Positions 1 through 9,513 of a DNA stretch of 12,500 nt are shown here, piece by piece. Source of the stretch: Botryococcus braunii (Eukaryota; Chlorophyta; Trebouxiophyceae); assembly GCA_002005505.1 (NCBI GenBank), contig KV908375.1:613027-625526 (forward strand). Reading direction: 5' to 3'. Position numbers and translations under genes: made by a program. Numbering within the stretch: the first letter of the stretch is position 1; the number at the start of each line of letters is the position of its first letter. The notes beneath the pieces were generated by a model. It worked only from the letters and a program-made list of their open reading frames with translations, was not told the origin of the DNA and did not search any database.

Positions 1-350
1 AATTTGCATAGTGCAGCTGCATTAAATTCTCTTTGAGTATTAATACTCAAGTGCCTTTAACGAGCTTCTAGTCAATCACCTCCCTAGATCTGCAGGTTAC
101 TTTTAGCGCAGAAGGGCCCAGAGCCTCAGGCGCATGAATGTTTGGCATCATGAGACGCGTTGCAGTACTGGGTCGTAATATTAGTCGTCATCCCCTTTCA
201 AAGTTTCCAATGGGTTGTTGGGGCAATAACACGAATAATTTAACGTTCCCGGTGCCATGGCCATGTAAAAGCCCGCACCATGATTGTGTTCCATCAGACT
301 GGATGTGTTCTATTTGGAGGGGTGTACAACATATGTATAACATTATTTGG

Positions 351-422
351 GTGATGTTGATAAACGTTAACGCTTGATTTTGATGTTGATGATGTTTGAT
401 GTTGAATTTTGTTGATGTTGAT
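351..422 (+). repeat. Degenerate GATGTT-rich tandem stretch
   Basis: At least five copies of GATGTT occur in about 70 nt (for example 353-358, 381-386, 389-394), separated by 2-25 nt of T-rich sequence. It is too degenerate to be a clean microsatellite. The whole stretch 1-640 shows no supported gene; its small open frame at 138-377 has no recognisable content. Confidence 0.5.
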
Positions 423-645
423 AAAAGCCAAATTAGGGTCTACTGGGGTATTTTAAATAAATAAATATATTTCCCACCGGCTGGGGCTAGTGGGCTAGGC
501 TTGTGTGGTGCAAATTATAAAATTCATTCGGGCTTGTACAAACCCAAACACGTTCCATTGTTGGTATCCTGATTTGCCTTGTAATTGACTGGTTGCATTA
601 GAGGTCGAAGTGGTCAGACTCACATGCATGGTTGACGGTTAACAT

Positions 646-692
646 GGTAACATATATATGTTACCACATATACAAACCACATATATGTGGTT
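646..692. repeat. Two adjacent perfect palindromes (20 nt and 18 nt)
   Basis: GGTAACATATATATGTTACC at 646-665 and AACCACATATATGTGGTT at 675-692 are each perfect palindromes with a shared ACATATATGT-like core, nine bases apart. The pair is bracketed by GTTAAC at 638-643 and 690-695. It could be a small mobile-element relic, a cruciform-forming site or a dyad for a DNA-binding protein; the sequence alone does not decide. Confidence 0.7.
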
Positions 693-739
693 AACGGTTT
701 CTTTGGGACGGATTCCTCACAGGCAGCGGCTGGGGCTAC

Positions 740-976
740 TTAATAGTCAACGTCCTTCTCGTCCAACTTTGCGCGGATGCGATGGTCCTGTTTTTGGCGG
801 CCACCTATTTGCCTGCGGCCATGCAAGTGACCGGTAACCCCACTATGTACATGGCAGAGTAATTGGGTACGCAGGCCTTGCAGGATTTGCATGGTTTGTT
901 CCTGAGCCGGATTGTGTGCATGTCCAGATCTCCCAGAAGCCTGATGGTTCAAATCTAGGTGCTCATGAGTGCTCAT
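740..976 (-). CDS. Short hypothetical ORF, 78 codons
   Basis: It runs from an ATG at 974-976 to TAA at 740-742. The predicted product is hydrophilic and rich in His, Gln and Arg, ending in a charged tail (RAKLDEKDVDY). The frame stays open upstream to a possible acceptor CCTGCAG near 1011-1017, so it could be a last exon rather than a complete gene. No domain is recognised; a His-rich patch CHVHSGVTGHLH is not a known zinc motif. It may be a chance ORF. Confidence 0.22.
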   Translation of the reverse strand: MSTHEHLDLNHQASGRSGHAHNPAQEQTMQILQGLRTQLLCHVHSGVTGHLHGRRQIGGRQKQDHRIRAKLDEKDVDY

Positions 977-1184
977 CTTGAGAAAAGCTTTCGGGACTCC
1001 CCTTTCCTGCAGGTTCAAGCTTTTAACAGGTGGTCATAGAACGGGGAGTCGCGGGATAGATCTTACGGGACCGGAGGGTACGTAGAGTACAGGAGTGCTT
1101 GAAATTTTAAGAGGCCTCCCGCCCCCATCTTCCTTTTCCTAAGCGCGAGAGCGTTATGGCCATGGGTCGGAATCTATGATATCA

Positions 1185-1212
1185 CTGCATGCAGTAGGCC
1201 TACTGCATGCAG
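1185..1212. repeat. Perfect 28-nt palindrome
   Basis: The sequence reads the same on both strands from 1185 to 1212, centred on AGGCCT at 1196-1201, with arms CTGCATGCAGTAGG. The flanking bases do not pair, so the boundaries are sharp. It contains two nested GCATGC palindromes. Confidence 0.9.
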
Positions 1213-1243
1213 AATATACTACCCTATGGTATACCACAGCATA

Positions 1244-1400
1244 TTTAGGACGCAGTGTTTTCGAGGCACATATTTACATGGGAAGATTTTCATTTAGCAT
1301 GTCGAAGTTCCTTTAGGACGCAGTGTTTTCGAGGCACATATGCATATGTACATGCATGGGAAGGTTATGGGAAGTTTTTCATTTAGCACGTCGAAGTTCC
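1244..1400 (+). repeat. Imperfect tandem duplication (68 and 89 nt)
   Basis: Unit 1 (1244-1311) and unit 2 (1312-1400) both begin TTTAGGACGCAGTGTTTTCG and end GTCGAAGTTCC. Unit 2 carries about 21 extra bases in the middle, where a GCATATGTACATGCATGGGA-like block and a second GGGAAG copy lie. The head-to-tail junction is exact. Confidence 0.85.
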
Positions 1401-1602
1401 AACGTATTCGTATGTGTGATGCCATGCATTTCTCGCGTTTTTGGTATTTGTAAGGTGGACTTGTTAATCTCAAATGGCCAAAGATCTAGATCTGAATCGA
1501 TCAATCGCTTCAGAATGCAGACGTCTCGAGCCAGATCCAGCTCTGCCCTGCTAGAGACTGATGGAATGATGTGACTATTGCATACGTGTTCACATGTGTA
1601 CA

Positions 1603-1669
1603 GTATTACCCATGATGTCATGGAATATGCTTTTATAGGGAGCATATTTCATGAAATCACGGGTAATAC
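1603..1669. repeat. Foldback hairpin, 29-nt arms
   Basis: Arm 1603-1631 is the reverse complement of arm 1641-1669 at 26 of 29 positions, with a nine-base loop (1632-1640). Weaker pairing continues outward for several bases. The size and near-perfect stem resemble a small inverted-repeat element or a miRNA-like precursor; neither can be shown from sequence alone. The surrounding 1400-1860 has no supported gene. Confidence 0.75.
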
Positions 1670-1879
1670 CATAGACATGCCCATATGGACATGGCAGGCT
1701 GTCTCTCCACGTGGCATAAGGGGCTTAAAAAGGCGGTACAATTGTTTGGACGGTAGAACACTTGTTGCGAGCACATTCAAAGTGCGCGTTGATCTCAGCA
1801 ATGCGGTGATTGTAAAATCGCTAGTCTAGTCTACAGAATAGCCAGCCCTCTTATTGAGATTTTCTTTCTTGAGGTTTGC

Positions 1880-2120
1880 TTGCTGAAGTCTGTGTCAGCA
1901 ACGATATTAACTCGGGCGGGTGGGGTGGTACAGTTGGCCTGGTGCTGTTCCTCCTGCAAATTCTTGCATGTGGTTTCTTCCCAGGCTCAGGCCGTGGTAT
2001 CCAGCTTGTATTCGGCACTGTGTCATTCCCTGCCTGGTCATACCGAGGCCTTGTTCGCAGCGAATTCCAGGGCTCCGGTTCATGGTCTTGCCCGGGCTTA
2101 GGGGCTCTAGCGAACGTCGA
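1880..2120 (+). other. Possible plus-strand exon with a strong splice donor
   Basis: The junction CGTCGAG|GTAAGC at 2120/2121 matches the donor consensus well, and the preceding 240 nt are more GC-rich than their flanks and open in more than one plus frame. A weak acceptor TTCTTCCCAG ends near 1982. No frame gives a recognisable protein, so the exon boundaries and frame are unresolved. It may belong to a gene whose other exons I cannot identify, or be chance. Confidence 0.2.
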
Positions 2121-2159
2121 GGTAAGCAATTTCACAAGTCATCAATGATAGAAGTGTGC

Positions 2160-3110
2160 AGAGGTTAAGGGCCTGCCTGTTGATTGACACTATAGTCAGA
2201 AAGCTAAATATCAATGATAAAGGAAGTTAAGACATATGTTTGTAATTGTAGGTAAATGCATTCAATTAATGGAAATATATGTTATCCTAATAATGGAGAC
2301 ATGCATGCACGTGCACGGTGTGAAGCTATTAACAAGAATAGCGTTTTTGAAAGCTTCTCCCCTCTATGTTCTCGTACTTGATTACATATGGCTAATTGTG
2401 TGAGTTCAATAGTGAGTATCCGCTTCTAGTTATTCTGGTCATCGACTGAGATGTCTGGCACAGTCCTCAGTGCACAGACTCTCTGCCACAATTCTAATAG
2501 AAATAGTGAAACTACCTTTCTACAAGCGAATCTACAGCCGACGACGACAACCTAGCTTTGAAGCTTCTATGGCTATGTAGACGACGAAAATTAATTATTT
2601 AATTTTGCAGAGCATCTGTGTGACAGTTTCAGAAATTAACATGGTTTGGGTCTTCTACCTGTGGCCGGGCCCATGGGGTGTTCAGATCTTTAAGGGTTTT
2701 GACCTCCAGGTATCTCGAAAACCCATGCGTCTGGCCTGTGCTAGTCTCTGGGAAAAGCGGGCCATGTGGCCGGCTACGGGCCATATGGCCGGGTATACCC
2801 CGGCCATATATTTGATGATCCGGAATGTATCTGTGATGTCCGCAAGGTCGTTGTGGGGAATCATGTACATGTTCATGTTGTGTCTGCAAGATTGTTTTTA
2901 ACCATCGATCATGTGCATGTCATGACCATGTAATGTAATTCAGTGTACATGTCATTTACACATGTGCCCATATGGTAAGGATAGCATGCATGCTACCGCG
3001 GTAAGGGTATTTAGAATAAAAAGTGATGCCTATCCTAACTGCACACCATAAATCTGGCATGCGGGGTCGCGGAATCTAGGGGCCAGAAACAAAAGATGAA
3101 AGTGAAAAAC
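2160..3110. other. Non-coding stretch with short palindromes
   Basis: No supported gene. It contains many short alternating purine-pyrimidine palindromes built on CATATG, GCATGC and TGTACA. It also holds a 10-bp stem ATATGGCCGG / CCGGCCATAT at 2783-2792 and 2800-2809, whose loop GTATACC extends the symmetry almost to a full palindrome. Confidence 0.5.
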
Positions 3111-3301
3111 TCTATTGAACGTGGTCAAAAACGACGCGGTGCGAGGCACGAAAGGAAAGGGAGGGGGAGAAAAAATGTGGGACAGAATGGCGGGGGGCGG
3201 GGAGGGAGGCTTTAAAGAAGAAGAGGGGGGAAGAAGAGAGAGAGGGGGAAAAGAGGGGAGAGGGTGGAAGAGGGGAAGGGGGAGAGGGGGGAAGAGGGAG
3301 T

Positions 3302-3436
<135 letters not shown>

Positions 3437-3616
3437 GGGAGGGGGAGGGAGGGAGGGGGGGGGGGAGGAGGGAGGGGAGGGGGGGAGAACGAGCGAGAGG
3501 GAGGGTTGGGACGAGAGGGGGAGGAAGTGATCATCAGGAGAGAGAGGGGAGAGGGAGAGGGAGGGACGGAGAGGGAGGGAGGGAGGGGGGGAAGGGGGGC
3601 CCTCCCTCCCCCCTCT

Positions 3617-3767
<151 letters not shown>

Positions 3768-3780
3768 CCTCCCTCCCCTT

Positions 3781-4051
3781 GGGGAGGGAAGGGGAGGGGG
3801 AGAGAGGCAGGGAGGGAGGGGGGCCTCCCTCCTCCCCCGAGGGGAGAGGGAGAGAGAGGACGGAGGGGGGAAGGGGAGGGGGGAAGGGGGGAGGGGGGAG
3901 GGGGAGGGGGGGAAGGGGAGGGAGGGGGGGGAAGGGGGAGGAGGCGAGAGGGAAGGCGAGAGGGGAGGGTGGGGGAGAGGGGGGGCGAGAGAAAGAGGGA
4001 GAGAGGGAGGGGGGGGGGGGGAGGTGGGGGGGGGGGGGGGGGGGGGGAGAG
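3781..4051 (+). repeat. G-rich polypurine tract ending in poly-G
   Basis: It is nearly all G and A, with dozens of GGGG runs, a G13 run at 4009-4021 and a G22 run at 4026-4047. Such sequence can form G-quadruplex or triplex DNA. The only pyrimidine break of note is a C-rich patch near 3824-3838. Confidence 0.9.
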
Positions 4052-4059
4052 AGAGTACC

Positions 4060-4750
4060 GTCAGCTCCATATGGCATAATGCATTAGCTTTTTTATGGTC
4101 GGCCATGGCCAGCTCAAGATAATGGATTTTTATCTGGCCCGCTGAACGCCCTGCAGGCCTTTAACAGCTGTTAGCTGGAGCCTTCAACAAAGTTTGCCGA
4201 GTATTTCGCCGATTGGCCATCAGTCATTTCTCGGGAACTGCTATATACATATATGACGATTATGTTATGATCAAGTCCAGGATGGAATTCGCTAAGACCG
4301 GATGTGAAACGAGTGGTCAGGCACTTCCATTCGCATGCTCGGGATGTTGCCTCCTTGTTTGCTTGAATGGGCAGTGATGGAGAGATCTGCACTTTACAAT
4401 TTGGGCCCTGGCAAAGACGCGGGCTATATGGTCTGGTGTTCAAGGAAGAAGGTTTTAAGGACTGGCGCTGCTTGAGATCAACAACGTTTTGAGATGTTCC
4501 GTGTGGCGCAGGGGGATTGCAGGGTCAATGGGGTTCAGGCATGGCAGATTTTGAGCTACCACCAAGGCGTCCAGCCCGGCAGTAGATGGGATGCTGTATA
4601 CATTCTTCTTGGTTTGTACGGCTTCTGGATGCTAGCTTTTACAGGAGCACTTGCTGGATTAGTCATGTTAAGACCTGGTCGTTACCGATGATCGTGCTGC
4701 ATGTGCGCTCCGATGTACATGCATGTGTGCCATACATGCATATGAGCGAA
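4060..4750. other. Stretch without a supported gene
   Basis: A plus-strand frame at 4494-4691 (65 codons) ends with a hydrophobic run resembling a transmembrane helix (VYILLGLYGFWMLAF), but no splice sites, homologous motif or neighbouring exon back it. The rest shows only small palindromes such as AACAGCTGTT near 4163. Confidence 0.4.
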
Positions 4751-4823
4751 TGCTCCCTTCCCCTCTGTCATAAACTAATGCGTCGCACATATGACAGAGG
4801 GGGCGCCTTCCGGAGGGGGAGCA
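4751..4823. repeat. Nested inverted repeat
   Basis: An inner 13-bp perfect stem, CCCCTCTGTCATA at 4760-4772 with TATGACAGAGGGG at 4790-4802, is enclosed by an outer 7-bp stem, TGCTCCC at 4751-4757 with GGGAGCA at 4817-4823. The inner loop is 17 nt. Confidence 0.75.
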
Positions 4824-4966
4824 TTGTAGAGGGAATTCCCTACTTTCGAAAGGGACGGAGAGAGGGAACGGAAGGGAAGTCAGTGGCAATTTGTACCCTA
4901 TTTCAATGATCGCATTTGATTTCATCGGTCTGGATTGACTGGGGAAAGAGGTGATCCTCGGGTCCC

Positions 4967-5011
4967 CCCCCCCCCCTCACACACCTTTTTTGGGTGGGGG
5001 GGGGGGGGATC
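4967..5011. repeat. Facing poly-C and poly-G tracts
   Basis: Fourteen C (about 4964-4977) are followed about 20 bases later by a broken G run (4991-5009, GGGTGGGGG...). The tracts can pair with each other or each form four-stranded structures on opposite strands. GATCC and CCCGGG words lie just outside on both sides. Confidence 0.8.
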
Positions 5012-5084
5012 CCCGGGTTTTCCCTTTTGGAAGGGAGGGGAAGAGGGAGATGGAGATGGAGAGGGAGGGTGGGAGGGAGGGAGG

Positions 5085-5313
<229 letters not shown>

Positions 5314-5329
5314 GCGGTGCATGCGTGTG

Positions 5330-6319
5330 TATATGTATACACTCCGTGGGTGGGTTTACCAGTAGAGCCAGCACGGGAATGGCCTCATTGCGCAAGTCTT
5401 GAACGATAAATATGTAGCGATACATATATATGGAGCAGACTGGCAGCCCAGGATATTTTCAACTGTTCAAATGGACATTTGGACAACAAGATGCTGATGG
5501 TTGACGTGCAGGTGTCTTATGTGCGTGCATAGAACTAGCATGCACAGTAAGCAGGGTTTTTATCTCGGTATCATGATTTGATGTATGTAAAATAAGCATG
5601 TACATGCCATGTTATTATTCATGTCATTCATCGCAATGGAACGTAAAAATGACATGTTTTCCAACAATGACAGTCCTTGCGGTGCAAGTAGCAAGCCAGA
5701 CAGTTTCTTTGACAGTTTTCAAATACCATGCACCTTTTATGGTTGATCAGCTGCAACACTGTTTTCTTGTAAACAAATCATTATCCTCCTGATCCTCCTC
5801 TTTACCAATAAGCACCTCAGCAAACCATTACGTAAAGTCTTAAGCTGCTACAGTTCTGCAGATACCATCATCAAGTCATAAACAGTAGCAATGACTATTG
5901 GCAGCTAAATGGTTAGCTGAGCTGAACCCAATGCTAATGGCCTAATGGGACAATCTGTTAAAAGTCTTCTGTTAAAAACCATCAATGGTTCTACACTTAC
6001 CATCTGTACACGTGTGCAAAAATGTAATGTAAACTCCTGCCATACAGGATACCGTGGAACCTTTATAGTATACCTAAAAAAGTTGACCCCTGACCATGCG
6101 AAAACATCAAAAGGTCTTCCGTGCTTGGCCAGAATACACTCAGTTGTTCACGAACGTGTAATGTACTCTAGTACTCATGATCAGCAGCGGCCCCTTTAAT
6201 GTAAAGTCTGTGACAACAATTAGACCTGTCTGTAGAATCTTGCCAGCGCTGTTGGGATACAGTGAACTACGTCAATATACCCCAGTACGTACTGATATTG
6301 AACTGCAGTGTGAATATGT
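5330..6319. other. Flank between repeats and gene 3' end
   Basis: No supported gene. On the minus strand this is the region downstream of the zinc-knuckle stop and should hold its 3' untranslated region. No canonical AATAAA was seen close to the stop, so the polyadenylation site is not placed. Small open frames (for example 5598-5792 and 5945-6199 on plus) have no recognisable content. Confidence 0.4.
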
Positions 6320-6485
6320 TCAGCTGAACATAGCGGCAACCAGGGGGGGTGCAGATTTGGAGCTGCACTCTTTAAGTGCCGCCAGACGCTTCTTAGCATA
6401 ACCAATACAGTGGCGCCATACAGCCTGCATCAAAGCCTCAGCGATGTGCGACGGCAATGCGCTCAGTTGCTCACAGTCATCAATC
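6320..6485 (-). CDS. Exon 9: end of knuckle 9 and C-terminus
   Basis: The acceptor GTGCTGCACAG has its AG at 6486-6487. It is followed by IDDC, which completes knuckle 9, then EQLSALP and a 35-residue spacer exactly as in the other units. At the position where the next knuckle should begin there is a single Cys (KECSSKSAPP), and the frame ends at TGA 6320-6322. The end thus looks like a unit that lost its second half. A further downstream exon cannot be excluded, but no donor or acceptor in register was seen between 5800 and 6320. Confidence 0.75.
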
Positions 6486-9482
6486 CTGTGCAGCACACGA
6501 AATTTACGACAATGCCAGACCACGCTTTTCGCAGGATCACTTTTTATGATTCACTCACGCAAGAAGTTAAGGTCTGCAGGGGCATTGTGCAAGTGAGTCT
6601 AGTGAAAATATTGGATGACAATAACAGAAAATCATGAAAGGCGTTCTAAGAAATAGCTCTGCAGGGATGCTTCTACCACAATCATCCTTTTTAAGCCTAA
6701 TGACCTGCACCAACCTTAGAATCACTGAAGCAAGAGCGCCAAACTCTATACATTTATAAATATAACAAGTTGACGAGGAAATACCATGGCTGAAAACCCT
6801 AGCAATTAGGAAGAAGGTGGAGGACCCATCTCGGACGGCAATGATCACCAAGGCAAGTTTTTTTTAGATTATTAACACATTTCGACCATTGGTTAATTTT
6901 TGCATACCCACATTCTGCAAGCTCAACAAAATTGAACACCAACACTGCCACGCAAATTTGAAAGACTACCGCAACACAATTGACTGTAACACAAACGTCA
7001 AATGTCACTCACTTGTGGTCGGCTTTGCCGCAGAGACGACAAGTGTGCTCATCAAGTATATCCATAATTTTCCGAGCATCTAGATCTCTTTCAGCCATTT
7101 CCAAGTTTCTCTTCCATTTATGAGGTAGATTCTCCAAGTTAGGACATTGTCCAACCCTGCAGGCAGCTGAAAAGGGCATGTCAACCGCTGCTCATGTTGC
7201 TTCGATTCGTCCCCACTTGCCCAGAGCTTCTTTCTCTCTACCCATTTCTCCTTCAGCTTCATAGTGTAGCCTTACCTGCCCCCCTCCTCCCTTTCCCCCC
7301 GCCCAACATTGCATCTTCATCAGCCTGACAGTGCACCAGCCCCCGAAAACCAAACGCATGGGCTGGCGAGCGTGATTGCACATGTACGCGCTAGAGGGAT
7401 GCGGAGGAAAGGGGGGGGGGGAGGGTGGGGGAGAAACGGGGGGGGGGAGGAGCTTGACACAGGCACCACAAGGAAATTGATGATTTGCATAACGAAAAGG
7501 AACTGAGCTTAATTGATGGGCATGCCCCACTGTTCTTAAGGATAATTATAAAGGCACTAAAAATGCAAGTGTTGAAGCTGACCCACATACAATTATCCTG
7601 AAGTCCTACACCATTGTTGCTATGCCTATTCACGTTGTGCAATACCCTAACAAGCTCCAAATAATACACAAATAACCCCTTAAATGAAGGGACATCGTTT
7701 ATTTAGCCTTATATTACCTGTGCGATGTCTCATGACAGACAATACATTCTGCAGAAGCCTGCTCATAAATCTGGAGGATTCTGAATGCGCGGTCATTGAG
7801 CCGTTGACTATAAAGTTTTTGCACTTCCAGGAACAGCCCCTTTGGCAAATCCTCTGCCATTGTCGCACAACCCTCACACCTGCAGCAACGCAACAACATA
7901 GAGCTGCTACTGACTGGCTTTGCAGTCTATTCCAACAGAAGGGGCATGTATAAAAAGCAGTTGAGACATAAGATACAACATCTATTGATCAAGCCTGAAG
8001 ATAGGAAGTTACTAAAAGTGCTGCTCCGCACTATTCCAACTTCAGCCAATCCATTCCCCTTCCCATCCTTTCGAGACACCTGCTAGTACTCTTCCGCAAA
8101 ACCCCATTGCATGTACATACGATCATGATGTCATGCCTAATGAAGTTCTGAACTAGAAGTCATCCATGAACATTTTAGAACAAACACAACGCCGACATGC
8201 CGACTAAGGACCTGCATGATCCAAAACAATCAGAAGTGACGAGTTCCTTTCCAAGATTCATTGATTCAAAAGTTCTTGACTAGAAGCATATGTGCATGTC
8301 ATGAACTCCTTCGCTCTACCAGAGTTCCTTGCTCCGGGGACCGGCGCAAGCTGAATGTCGAACGCCATTCCTTCACAAACTCGGATCGCAAACCCCATGC
8401 TATTGAGATGTCCCAACAGCTTTCCCCTCTTCAGGTGTGCCAGAAAAAGACTGGCAGAAGGAAAGGAATAGTGATGAACATTGAAGATAGTTAGGAACTT
8501 TGACCATGGTCACATATCAGCTTGCCAGCTTAGGGTAATGTTTGATTGACATGAGGGTTCCATATAGAATAAGAACCCTGAACTTGTCCACTATGTATAT
8601 ATATGTAAAACAACAGCAACAGCAGGATACATGGCTGAACGTGTCAAACCTCTTTAATGACAGCTGCCCAAGCCCTTCTGAAACCTCAGAAGAACTACTA
8701 AGCAGAGAGGGATTACCCGTGTGTGTAGCTATCACAATAGCCACAATATAAATTGTTGATAATGGTCAAAAGACGAAAGGGCTGCATTAAGTCCCATGCT
8801 TCTCTCATCTCCCTGCGATCTTTTGGTCTGGCAGCTTGTAGGTCTGGGCAATTAAAAATTCTGCACCCATTGAAATTCGTTATACAACAGCACAGCAACT
8901 CGGAGTCTCCTAGACTAGAAGGTGTCCGTTTCGTGGCTTGGAGGCAACTGATGGTTCCTGAACGAAGCTAACAAGGCTACCCTGTGGGTTAGAATATCTT
9001 GATTCACCACGCTTCACCACAAAGGGTGACATATGTCTGGAAGGAGATTACCAGCTCACACTTGACCTTGATGAGGATAGCACACAATATCACAGCCTAA
9101 CAGTTCACAGGCCGTTATCTCCTCACCTAAACCCTTTATGAGGCACAATCGGGAGAAGCCGTGTGGATCCAAACATCGATGCACTAAAATGACTAAGCAA
9201 CGGACTGGCCAAACATCACCACGTTAGAAGGGAACTGCCAAAATACAACCCACGACCTGCTAAATTCTGACATGTTCAACGCGCATTTAAACTACCAAAC
9301 GGTTCTGACGTCGATGGTTGTTGCAGTTACATTGTAAAACAAAGTTTTGGTTCGTACAAATAAATATTCAAAAAATTACTAGAAATGTGTAGAGAATAGC
9401 ATAACTACTGTTGGTAGAGGAAACCACTGAACCTGTGAAAGGACAAGAAACGGGCAAGAGAACTTAACACCTGCCGTGACTG

Positions 9483-9513
<31 letters not shown>

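Noticed and set aside
845..965. tRNA-like A and B box words (TGGCAGAGTAATTGGG and GGTTCAAATCT)
   Set aside because: The boxes are about 90 bases apart and no cloverleaf arms pair around them.
1851..2168. Four overlapping open frames on both strands
   Set aside because: None resembles a known protein. The openness comes from GC-rich sequence, and only the splice donor was kept as a weak signal.
4494..4691. Plus-strand ORF with a transmembrane-like segment
   Set aside because: It is a single short frame with no splice sites, partner exons or recognisable family; composition alone can produce it.
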